A DNA stretch of 64,000 nucleotides from Cronobacter dublinensis subsp. dublinensis LMG 23823 (GTDB taxonomy: Bacteria > Pseudomonadota > Gammaproteobacteria > Enterobacterales > Enterobacteriaceae): the NCBI RefSeq assembly GCF_001277235.1, contig NZ_CP012266.1, positions 806,001 to 870,000 of the forward strand, read 5' to 3'. The number at the start of each line of letters is the position of its first letter. Position 1 is the stretch's first letter. Positions 14,517 through 21,665 of this stretch are shown in pieces. A program made the position numbers and the translations under genes. Below the pieces are notes generated by a model. It was not told the origin of the DNA and did not search any database. It worked only from the letters and a program-made list of their open reading frames with translations.

Positions 14517-17180
14517 ATGTCAGAACGTTTACAAAATGACGTGGATCCGATCGAAACTCGCGACTGGCTACAGGCGATCGAATCGGTAATCCGTGAAGAA
14601 GGTGTTGAGCGTGCTCAGTATCTGATCGATAAGCTGCTTTCCGAAGCCCGTAAAGGCGGCGTGAACGTAGCGGCGGGCAGTGCCGCCCGTCAGTACATCA
14701 ATACCATCCCCGTTGAAGAAGAGCCGGAATACCCGGGTAATCTGGAACTGGAGCGCCGTATTCGTTCTGCTATCCGCTGGAACGCCATTATGACCGTGCT
14801 GCGTGCGTCCAAAAAAGACCTCGAGCTCGGCGGCCACATGGCGTCCTTCCAGTCTTCCGCGACCGTCTACGAAGTGTGCTTTAACCACTTCTTCCGTGCG
14901 CGCAACGACAAAGACGGCGGCGACCTGGTCTACTTCCAGGGCCACATCTCTCCGGGCGTTTACGCGCGCGCTTTCCTTGAAGGCCGCCTGACCGAAGAGC
15001 AGATGAACAATTTCCGTCAGGAAGTTCACGGCAACGGTCTGTCTTCTTACCCGCACCCGAAACTGATGCCGGAATTCTGGCAGTTCCCGACTGTATCCAT
15101 GGGCCTTGGCCCGATCGGCGCTATCTACCAGGCGAAATTCCTGAAATATCTGGAACACCGCGGCCTGAAAGATACCTCTGAGCAGACCGTTTACGCCTTC
15201 CTCGGCGACGGTGAGATGGATGAGCCGGAATCCAAAGGCGCCATCACCATCGCGACCCGTGAAAAACTGGACAACCTGGTCTTCGTCATCAACTGCAACC
15301 TGCAGCGTCTGGACGGCCCGGTCACCGGTAACGGCAAAATCATCAACGAACTGGAAGGCATCTTCGAAGGCGCCGGCTGGAACGTTATCAAGGTGATGTG
15401 GGGTTCACGTTGGGACGAGCTGCTGCGTAAAGACACCAGCGGTAAACTGGTCCAGCTGATGAACGAAACCGTTGACGGCGACTATCAGACCTTCAAATCC
15501 AAAAACGGTGCCTACGTGCGCGAGCACTTCTTCGGTAAATACCCGGAGACCGCAGCACTGGTCGCAGACTGGTCTGACGATGAGATTTGGGCTCTGAACC
15601 GTGGCGGCCACGATCCGAAGAAAATCTACGCTGCATTCAAAAAAGCGAAAGAAACCAAAGGCAAAGCGACCGTTATCCTTGCTCACACCATTAAAGGTTA
15701 CGGCATGGGCGACACCGCCGAAGGTAAGAACATCGCTCACCAGGTGAAGAAAATGAACATGGACGGCGTTCGCTACGTCCGTGACCGTTTCAGCGTACCG
15801 GTGACCGACGAGCAGCTGGAAAAACTGCCGTACATCACCTTCCCGGAAGGCTCTGAAGAGTACAAGTACCTGCACGAACGCCGCCAGGCGCTGCACGGTT
15901 ACCTGCCGTCTCGCCAGCCGAACTTCACCGAGAAACTGGAGCTGCCGGCGCTGGAAGATTTCCGCTCCCTGCTGGATGAGCAGAGCAAAGAGATCTCCAC
16001 CACTATCGCTTTCGTACGTGCTCTGAACGTAATGCTGAAGAACCCGTCTATCAAAGACCGTCTGGTTCCTATCATTGCCGACGAAGCCCGTACCTTCGGT
16101 ATGGAAGGTCTGTTCCGTCAGATTGGTATCTACAGCCCGAACGGCCAGCAGTACACCCCGCAGGACCGTGAGCAGGTTGCCTACTACAAAGAAGACGAGA
16201 AAGGCCAGATTCTGCAGGAAGGGATCAACGAGCTGGGCGCAGGTTCTTCCTGGCTGGCGGCGGCGACCTCTTACAGCACCAACAACCTGCCGATGATCCC
16301 GTTCTACATCTACTACTCCATGTTCGGGTTCCAGCGTATCGGCGACCTGTGCTGGGCTGCGGGCGACCAGCAGGCGCGCGGCTTCCTGATCGGCGGCACC
16401 TCCGGTCGTACCACGCTTAACGGCGAAGGTCTGCAGCACGAAGATGGCCACAGCCACATTCAGTCGCTGACTATCCCGAACTGCATCTCCTACGATCCGG
16501 CTTTCGCTTACGAAGTTGCTGTCATCATGCATGACGGTCTGCAGCGTATGTACGGTGAAGCGCAGGAGAACGTGTACTACTACATCACCACGCTGAACGA
16601 AAACTACCACATGCCGGCCATGCCGCAGGGCGCTGAGGAAGGTATCCGTAAAGGTATCTACAAACTCGAAACCGTTGCAGGCGAGAAAGGTAAAGTTCAG
16701 CTGCTGGGCTCCGGCTCTATCCTGCGTCACGTCCGTGAAGCGGCACAGATCCTCGCGAAAGAGTACGGCGTGGGCTCTGACGTTTACAGCGTGACCTCCT
16801 TCACTGAGCTTGCTCGTGACGGTCAGGATTGCGAGCGCTGGAACATGCTGCACCCGCTGGAAACCCCGCGCGTTCCGTACATCGCTCAGGTGATGAACGA
16901 TGCGCCGGCAGTGGCATCCACCGACTATATGAAACTGTTCGCCGAGCAGGTTCGTACTTATGTACCGGCTGACGATTATCGCGTACTGGGCACCGACGGC
17001 TTTGGCCGCTCTGACAGCCGCGAAAACCTGCGTCACCACTTCGAAGTTGATGCTTCTTATGTGGTCGTCGCAGCGCTGGGCGAACTGGCTAAACGTGGTG
17101 AAATCGATAAGAAAGTTGTGGCTGACGCCATCACCAAATTCAATATCGATGCAGATAAAGTCAACCCGCGTCTGGCATAA
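14517..17180 (+). CDS. aceE: Pyruvate dehydrogenase E1 component
   Basis: The thiamine diphosphate-dependent decarboxylase subunit (EC 1.2.4.1) of the pyruvate dehydrogenase complex; it passes the acetyl group to the lipoyl arms of AceF. Starting at the ATG at 14517 (MSERLQNDVDPIETRDW) it has 887 residues, exactly the E. coli length; an in-frame ATG 18 bases upstream is not supported by the family. The diphosphate-binding GDGEMDEPES motif lies near residue 230. Codon use is strongly biased, typical of a highly expressed gene. Followed after 14 bases by aceF. Confidence 0.98.
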   Translation: MSERLQNDVDPIETRDWLQAIESVIREEGVERAQYLIDKLLSEARKGGVNVAAGSAARQYINTIPVEEEPEYPGNLELERRIRSAIRWNAIMTVLRASKKDLELGGHMASFQSSATVYEVCFNHFFRARNDKDGGDLVYFQGHISPGVYARAFLEGRLTEEQMNNFRQEVHGNGLSSYPHPKLMPEFWQFPTVSMGLGPIGAIYQAKFLKYLEHRGLKDTSEQTVYAFLGDGEMDEPESKGAITIATREKLDNLVFVINCNLQRLDGPVTGNGKIINELEGIFEGAGWNVIKVMWGSRWDELLRKDTSGKLVQLMNETVDGDYQTFKSKNGAYVREHFFGKYPETAALVADWSDDEIWALNRGGHDPKKIYAAFKKAKETKGKATVILAHTIKGYGMGDTAEGKNIAHQVKKMNMDGVRYVRDRFSVPVTDEQLEKLPYITFPEGSEEYKYLHERRQALHGYLPSRQPNFTEKLELPALEDFRSLLDEQSKEISTTIAFVRALNVMLKNPSIKDRLVPIIADEARTFGMEGLFRQIGIYSPNGQQYTPQDREQVAYYKEDEKGQILQEGINELGAGSSWLAAATSYSTNNLPMIPFYIYYSMFGFQRIGDLCWAAGDQQARGFLIGGTSGRTTLNGEGLQHEDGHSHIQSLTIPNCISYDPAFAYEVAVIMHDGLQRMYGEAQENVYYYITTLNENYHMPAMPQGAEEGIRKGIYKLETVAGEKGKVQLLGSGSILRHVREAAQILAKEYGVGSDVYSVTSFTELARDGQDCERWNMLHPLETPRVPYIAQVMNDAPAVASTDYMKLFAEQVRTYVPADDYRVLGTDGFGRSDSRENLRHHFEVDASYVVVAALGELAKRGEIDKKVVADAITKFNIDADKVNPRLA

Positions 17181-17194
17181 GAGGTAAAGAAATA

Positions 17195-19099
17195 ATGGCT
17201 ATCGAAATCAATGTACCGGACATCGGGGCGGACGAAGTTGAAGTCACCGAGATCCTGGTCAAAGTGGGCGACAAGGTTGAAGCTGAACAGTCGCTGATCA
17301 CCGTAGAAGGCGACAAAGCCTCTATGGAAGTCCCGTCTCCGCAGGCGGGTGTGGTCAAAGAGATCAAAGTGTCCGTGGGTGACAAAGTCGAAACCGGCAA
17401 ACTGATCATGATTTTCGATTCCGCCGACGGTGCAGCCGCTGCTGCACCTGCTAAGGCAGAAGAGAAGAAAGAAGCGGCACCGGCGCAGTCTGCTGCACCG
17501 GCGGCTGCGGCGGCAAAAGACGTTAACGTACCGGATATCGGCGGCGATGAAGTTGAAGTCACTGAAATCCTGGTGAAAGTTGGCGACAGCGTGACCGCTG
17601 AGCAGTCTCTTATCACCGTAGAAGGCGACAAAGCCTCTATGGAAGTCCCGGCACCGTTCGCGGGCAAGGTGAAAGAGATCAAAATCAACACCGGCGACAA
17701 AGTCTCCACCGGTTCCCTGATCATGGTCTTCGAAGTGGAAGGCGCGGCACCGGCTGCGGAAGCGAAACCGCAGGTGACCGAGCAGGCCGCATCTGCACCG
17801 GCTGCTGCTGCGGGCGCGAAAGACGTCAACGTACCGGATATCGGTGGCGATGAAGTCGAAGTGACCGAAGTGCTGGTGAAAGTGGGCGACAAAGTCACCG
17901 CTGAACAGTCTCTCATCACCGTAGAAGGCGACAAAGCCTCTATGGAAGTTCCGGCGCCGTTCGCGGGCACCGTGAAAGAGCTGAAAGTGAACGTGGGCGA
18001 TAAAGTCTCCACCGGCTCCCTGATTATGGTCTTCGAAGTAGAAGGCGCGGCACCTGCTGCGGCTCCGGCGGCGAAACAGGAAGCGGCGGCACCGGCTCCG
18101 GCGGCGAAAGCTGACAAACCGGCTGCGGCGCCTGCTGCGAAAGCCGAAGGCAAATCTGAGTTCGCTGAGAACGACGCTTACGTTCACGCGACCCCGCTGA
18201 TCCGTCGTCTGGCGCGTGAGTTCGGCGTTAACCTGGCGAAAGTGAAAGGCACCGGTCGTAAAGGCCGCATCCTGCGCGAAGACGTTCAGGCTTACGTGAA
18301 AGACGCGGTGAAACGCGCTGAAGCGGCGCCGGCTGCTGCCGCTGGCGGCGGTATCCCGGGCATGCTGCCGTGGCCGAAAGTAGACTTCAGCAAGTTTGGT
18401 GAAGTGGAAGAAGTGGAACTGGGCCGCATCCAGAAAATCTCTGGCGCGAACCTGAGCCGTAACTGGGTCATGATCCCGCACGTTACGCACTTCGACAAAA
18501 CTGACATCACCGATCTGGAAGCGTTCCGCAAACAGCAGAACGCCGAAGCTGAGAAGCGTAAACTGGACGTGAAATTCACCCCAGTGGTCTTCATCATGAA
18601 AGCCGTTGCGGCGGCCCTTGAGCAGATGCCTCGCTTCAACAGCTCACTGTCTGAAGATGGCCAGCGCCTGACGCTGAAGAAATACATCAACATCGGTGTT
18701 GCGGTTGACACCCCGAATGGTCTGGTAGTTCCGGTCTTCAAAGACGTGAACAAGAAGAGCATTACCGAGCTGTCTCGCGAGCTGACCACTATCTCCAAAA
18801 AAGCGCGTGACGGTAAGCTGACTGCTGGCGAAATGCAGGGCGGTTGCTTCACCATCTCCAGCATCGGCGGCCTGGGCACCACCCACTTCGCGCCGATCGT
18901 GAACGCGCCGGAAGTGGCTATCCTCGGTGTCTCCAAGTCTGCGATGGAGCCGGTGTGGAATGGTAAAGAGTTTGTGCCGCGTCTGATGATGCCAATCTCT
19001 CTTTCCTTCGACCACCGCGTGATCGACGGTGCTGATGGTGCGCGTTTCATCACCATCATCAACAATATGCTGTCTGACATTCGCCGCCTGGTGATGTAA
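17195..19099 (+). CDS. aceF: Dihydrolipoamide acetyltransferase, pyruvate dehydrogenase E2
   Basis: Forms the core of the complex and moves acetyl groups to CoA. The 634 residues contain three tandem lipoyl domains with lipoylated lysines at 41, 146 and 247, each in an EGDKASMEVP motif, joined by Ala/Pro-rich linkers. Then come a peripheral-subunit binding domain (TPLIRRLAREFGVNL) and the catalytic domain ending with SFDHRVIDGADGARF near residue 606. The repeated lipoyl domains make long near-identical DNA segments. A strong terminator follows, so lpd probably also uses its own promoter. Confidence 0.98.
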   Translation: MAIEINVPDIGADEVEVTEILVKVGDKVEAEQSLITVEGDKASMEVPSPQAGVVKEIKVSVGDKVETGKLIMIFDSADGAAAAAPAKAEEKKEAAPAQSAAPAAAAAKDVNVPDIGGDEVEVTEILVKVGDSVTAEQSLITVEGDKASMEVPAPFAGKVKEIKINTGDKVSTGSLIMVFEVEGAAPAAEAKPQVTEQAASAPAAAAGAKDVNVPDIGGDEVEVTEVLVKVGDKVTAEQSLITVEGDKASMEVPAPFAGTVKELKVNVGDKVSTGSLIMVFEVEGAAPAAAPAAKQEAAAPAPAAKADKPAAAPAAKAEGKSEFAENDAYVHATPLIRRLAREFGVNLAKVKGTGRKGRILREDVQAYVKDAVKRAEAAPAAAAGGGIPGMLPWPKVDFSKFGEVEEVELGRIQKISGANLSRNWVMIPHVTHFDKTDITDLEAFRKQQNAEAEKRKLDVKFTPVVFIMKAVAAALEQMPRFNSSLSEDGQRLTLKKYINIGVAVDTPNGLVVPVFKDVNKKSITELSRELTTISKKARDGKLTAGEMQGGCFTISSIGGLGTTHFAPIVNAPEVAILGVSKSAMEPVWNGKEFVPRLMMPISLSFDHRVIDGADGARFITIINNMLSDIRRLVM

Positions 19100-19102
19100 G
19101 CG

Positions 19103-19131
19103 AAAAAGCCGGCCTGACGGCCGGCTTTTTT
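19103..19131 (+). terminator. Terminator after aceF
   Basis: AAAGCCGGCC-TGAC-GGCCGGCTTTTTT forms a GC-rich stem with an A/T base and a U tract, five bases after the aceF stop. It separates pdhR-aceEF from lpd; read-through in E. coli is partial. Confidence 0.85.
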
Positions 19132-19204
19132 CTGGTAATTCCGCCAGACTGTGCGAAATTATCCGATGCCAAAAGGATTCGTTTGCCGTTTGTTGTTTCA
19201 AAAT

Positions 19205-19224
19205 TGTTAACAGTTTTGTAAAAT
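19205..19224 (+). promoter_or_regulatory. Probable lpd-specific promoter region with ArcA-like repeats
   Basis: TAAAAT at 19219-19224 is a plausible -10 hexamer, preceded by TGTTAACAG and TTTTGTAAA, which resemble the imperfect direct repeats bound by ArcA. E. coli lpd has its own promoter here, repressed by ArcA. A good -35 was not identified. Confidence 0.35.
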
Positions 19225-19306
19225 GCAGGCGGATAGAACGTCCCGGTGGATGATGGGCGTTAAAATATAAGCGTCAGACCCGCCGGAAAATTACAAAGAG
19301 GTCATG

Positions 19307-20731
19307 ATGAGTACTGAAATCAAAACTCAGGTCGTGGTACTTGGGGCAGGCCCGGCAGGCTACTCTGCGGCCTTCCGTTGCGCTGACTTAGGTCTGGAAA
19401 CCGTCATTGTCGAGCGTTACAACACCCTGGGCGGTGTTTGCCTGAACGTAGGCTGTATCCCTTCTAAAGCTCTGCTGCACGTTGCGAAAGTCATCGAAGA
19501 AGCGAAAGCGCTGGCCGAGCACGGTATCGTTTTTGGCGAGCCGAAAACCGACATCGATAAAATCCGCACCTGGAAAGAAAAAGTCATCACTCAGCTGACC
19601 GGTGGTCTGGCGGGTATGGCCAAAGGCCGTAAAGTCAAAGTGGTGAACGGCCTCGGTAAATTCACCGGCGCGAACACCCTGGAAGTGGAAGGCGAGAACG
19701 GCAAAACCGTGATCAACTTCGACAACGCGATTATCGCGGCGGGCTCTCGTCCGATTCAGCTGCCGTTTATTCCGCATGAAGATCCGCGCGTATGGGATTC
19801 CACCGACGCCCTGGAACTGAAAGAAGTACCGAAACGTATGCTGGTCATGGGCGGCGGTATCATCGGTCTGGAGATGGGTACCGTTTACCATGCGCTGGGT
19901 TCAGAGATTGACGTGGTTGAAATGTTCGACCAGGTGATCCCGGCTGCCGACAAAGACATCGTTAAAGTCTTCACCAAGCGTATCAGCAAGAAATTCAACC
20001 TGATGCTGGAAACCAAAGTAACTGCCGTTGAAGCGAAAGAAGACGGTATTTACGTTTCCATGGAAGGTAAAAAAGCGCCTGCCGAAGCGCAGCGTTACGA
20101 TGCCGTGCTGGTGGCTATCGGCCGTGTGCCGAATGGCAAAAACCTGGATGCGGGCAAAGCGGGCGTGGAAGTGGACGACCGTGGCTTCATCCGCGTTGAC
20201 AAACAGCTGCGCACCAACGTGCCGCACATCTACGCTATCGGCGACATCGTCGGTCAGCCGATGCTGGCGCACAAAGGGGTTCACGAAGGTCACGTGGCCG
20301 CTGAAGTTATCGCGGGCATGAAACACTACTTCGACCCGAAAGTGATCCCGTCCATCGCTTACACCGAGCCAGAAGTGGCATGGGTGGGTCTGACCGAGAA
20401 AGAAGCGAAAGAGAAAGGCATCAGCTATGAAACCGCCACCTTCCCGTGGGCGGCTTCTGGCCGTGCTATCGCTTCCGATTGCGCAGACGGTATGACCAAA
20501 CTGATTTTCGACAAAGAAACCCACCGTGTTATCGGCGGCGCGATTGTCGGCACCAACGGCGGCGAGCTGCTGGGTGAAATCGGTCTGGCTATCGAAATGG
20601 GCTGTGACGCGGAAGACATCGCGCTCACCATCCACGCGCACCCGACGCTGCACGAGTCTGTGGGCCTGGCGGCGGAAGTGTTCGAAGGTAGCATCACCGA
20701 CCTGCCGAACCCGAAAGCGAAGAAGAAATAA
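19307..20731 (+). CDS. lpd: Dihydrolipoamide dehydrogenase (E3, L protein)
   Basis: An FAD disulfide oxidoreductase shared by the pyruvate and 2-oxoglutarate dehydrogenase complexes and the glycine cleavage system. With the ATG at 19307 it has 474 residues, as in E. coli; a second ATG lies directly upstream. FAD motif GAGPAG at 13-18, redox cysteines Cys45 and Cys50, NAD motif GGGIIGLE near residue 181, and the C-terminal HAHPTLHE with the catalytic His-Glu pair are all present. Flanked by terminators on both sides. Confidence 0.98.
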   Translation: MSTEIKTQVVVLGAGPAGYSAAFRCADLGLETVIVERYNTLGGVCLNVGCIPSKALLHVAKVIEEAKALAEHGIVFGEPKTDIDKIRTWKEKVITQLTGGLAGMAKGRKVKVVNGLGKFTGANTLEVEGENGKTVINFDNAIIAAGSRPIQLPFIPHEDPRVWDSTDALELKEVPKRMLVMGGGIIGLEMGTVYHALGSEIDVVEMFDQVIPAADKDIVKVFTKRISKKFNLMLETKVTAVEAKEDGIYVSMEGKKAPAEAQRYDAVLVAIGRVPNGKNLDAGKAGVEVDDRGFIRVDKQLRTNVPHIYAIGDIVGQPMLAHKGVHEGHVAAEVIAGMKHYFDPKVIPSIAYTEPEVAWVGLTEKEAKEKGISYETATFPWAASGRAIASDCADGMTKLIFDKETHRVIGGAIVGTNGGELLGEIGLAIEMGCDAEDIALTIHAHPTLHESVGLAAEVFEGSITDLPNPKAKKK

Positions 20732-20743
20732 GTTTCTTCAGAT

Positions 20744-20772
20744 GAAAAAAGCGGCCTGTGGCCGCTTTTTTT
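20744..20772 (+). terminator. Terminator after lpd
   Basis: GCGGCC-TGT-GGCCGC (20751-20765) flanked by A6 upstream and T7 downstream, 12 bases past the lpd stop region. Confidence 0.85.
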
Positions 20773-20937
20773 ATGGACGGCGTTCAGGGGCCACAGGCTG
20801 CCAGGTTTTATCAGGGCTAAACGTGTTTTCCTTTTTTAACGTTAAAGGGGAAAGGGACCGTGTAGTCCGGAATAAGAGGATGAGTATTTATTGCTCAATG
20901 ATAACCGATAACAAAGCGCAGGACGGGCGACTAAGAA

Positions 20938-20957
20938 GACCGCCCTTGCGGGCGGTC
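20938..20957 (-). terminator. Probable terminator of the minus-strand toxin-like gene
   Basis: An eight-base perfect stem GACCGCCC/GGGCGGTC with a four-base loop lies seven bases past the toxin-like stop codon; on the minus strand it is followed by TTCTTAG. The U tract is short, but position and stem strength fit a transcript end. Confidence 0.6.
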
Positions 20958-20963
20958 AGCAGC

Positions 20964-21083
20964 TTAATTGCCCAGATTCAACACCAGCAGCACCGTGATG
21001 TCGGAAATATTCCAGCCACCGTGCGACGCCGCCAGCAGTGAACCCAGCGCAACGATGAGCGCAATAAGCCAACGCATCTCCAT
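20964..21083 (-). CDS. Small hydrophobic protein, candidate type I toxin
   Basis: I do not recognise this protein. From the ATG at 21083 it has 39 residues starting MEMRWLIALIVALG, with a hydrophobic helix over about residues 4-20, a short polar turn (HGGWNISD) and a second hydrophobic stretch ITVLLVLNL. A second ATG at 21077 would give 37 residues. The frame stays open upstream to a GTG at 21164, giving 66 residues, but that part overlaps the RNA target site and is not hydrophobic. Translation may be restrained: a hairpin GUAG-cgCC-UUCG-GGa-CUAC (about 21088-21106) sits just before the start and only a weak ribosome-binding site is seen. Size, hydrophobicity, long leader and the divergent small RNA resemble TisB, ZorO and ShoB systems. 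Function is inference. Confidence 0.6.
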   Translation of the reverse strand: MEMRWLIALIVALGSLLAASHGGWNISDITVLLVLNLGN

Positions 21084-21147
21084 TGCGAGTAGTCCCGAAG
21101 GCGCTACGTTGATCCTCTCTTCACCGGGAAAGGCAGAACCAGGCAAG

Positions 21148-21164
21148 TATGTCATGCTTGCCAC
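21148..21164 (-). promoter_or_regulatory. Predicted antisense target site in the toxin mRNA leader
   Basis: On the minus strand the leader reads GTGGCAAGCATGACATA. Fifteen bases are perfectly complementary to 21367-21381 of the divergent small RNA, with a G-U pair and one more pair extending it to 17. The site lies 65-81 bases upstream of the toxin-like ATG and forms a hairpin: GGCAAG pairs with CUUGCC (21143-21163), exposing CAUGACAUA in the loop. A leader site well upstream of the start codon recalls the IstR-1 and OrzO targets. Confidence 0.6.
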
Positions 21165-21329
21165 GTAGGTTAATGGAACTGCTTCCAGGCCCGGTGACTG
21201 GCTGCTACACCAGCGAAGCAGGCCAGGCGCTAATTTAGCGGGTCGAAGAGAAGGGCGGAAGGGGATTTCAGCGCTTGCAGCAAGTTACATGTAAATTCTG
21301 AAAGCGGTACGCAAAACGTACAACTGAGC

Positions 21330-21358
21330 TTGCGAGCAGAGCAGTCTGATGCCATCAT
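21330..21358 (+). promoter_or_regulatory. Candidate promoter of the antisense small RNA
   Basis: TTGCGA (21330-21335) and CATCAT (21353-21358) are exactly 17 bases apart, each matching four of six consensus bases. Predicted start is near 21365, so the RNA would begin two bases before its 15-base antisense segment. Between this and the toxin gene lie two perfect palindromes, TTACATGTAA (21286-21295) and GTACG-caaaa-CGTAC (about 21307-21321), possible operators. Confidence 0.45.
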
Positions 21359-21364
21359 TCTCCC

Positions 21365-21449
21365 TGTGTCATGCTTGCCACATAAACGGTGCAACGGTGT
21401 CTGCTACCACCCGCGCACAACAAGGAAACCGCCACCCGGCGGTTTTTTT
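21365..21449 (+). ncRNA. Predicted ~85-nt small RNA, candidate type I antitoxin
   Basis: A predicted promoter upstream and a strong intrinsic terminator downstream delimit an RNA of about 85 nucleotides without a long ORF. Its 5' end carries TGTCATGCTTGCCAC, an exact direct repeat of 21150-21164, so the RNA would pair with the opposite-strand toxin mRNA leader although the two genes do not overlap. The segment can form a small UGUG/CACA hairpin whose loop begins UCAUG, complementary to CAUGA in the target loop, suggesting a kissing contact. Divergent arrangement, length and 5' antisense segment match the IstR-1 and OrzO pattern. Expression is not shown. Confidence 0.6.
21426..21449 (+). terminator. 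Terminator of the predicted small RNA
   Basis: AAACCGCC-ACCC-GGCGGTTT is an eight-base perfect stem running into seven T. No plus-strand protein gene precedes it after the lpd terminator 650 bases upstream, so it argues for a separate transcript here. Confidence 0.85.
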
Positions 21450-21665
21450 GTGCCTGAAATCGCACTTCGCAAACGCGTTCTGCGGACCTTAACGATTCAG
21501 CAAAGATTTAATGTTGCTTTTTTGTAAACAGATTAACACTTCACCAGATTCCTGCTATTCTGCCCGTCGCGGAACCGGGCATTTACCCTACAAACTGCTG
21601 TCTCACAGGAGCGTGAAGAGAGAAGCCTGGCTCCGACTATGACAATGAGAGCGAGGAGAACCGTC

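Noticed and set aside
15405..17039. 544-residue minus-strand ORF opposite aceE
   Set aside because: Antisense to a gene of certain identity with strong codon bias; long shadow ORFs are expected in GC-rich, biased genes. Same verdict for the long ORFs opposite aceF (17057-18490), acnB (21801-23846), guaC (2306-3628), aroP (11814-12725) and fhuB (54969-56426).
17195..18110. Near-identical tandem repeats of about 300 bases
   Set aside because: These are the three lipoyl domains of aceF, normal for the family, not a repeat array or mobile element.
20880..21041. 53-residue plus-strand ORF with AAGAGG before ATG
   Set aside because: It crosses the toxin-like gene and its terminator stem, is Gln- and Arg-rich and looks like antisense noise.
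20968..21168. 66-residue plus-strand ORF opposite the toxin-like gene
   Set aside because: Hydrophilic, without ribosome-binding site, and explained as the complement of the minus-strand frame.
21198..21213. CTG-N10-CAG, a possible LexA core upstream of the toxin-like gene
   Set aside because: The centre (GCTGCTACAC) lacks the T/A-rich alternation of real LexA boxes, and the arms are CTGG/CCAG rather than CTGT/ACAG.
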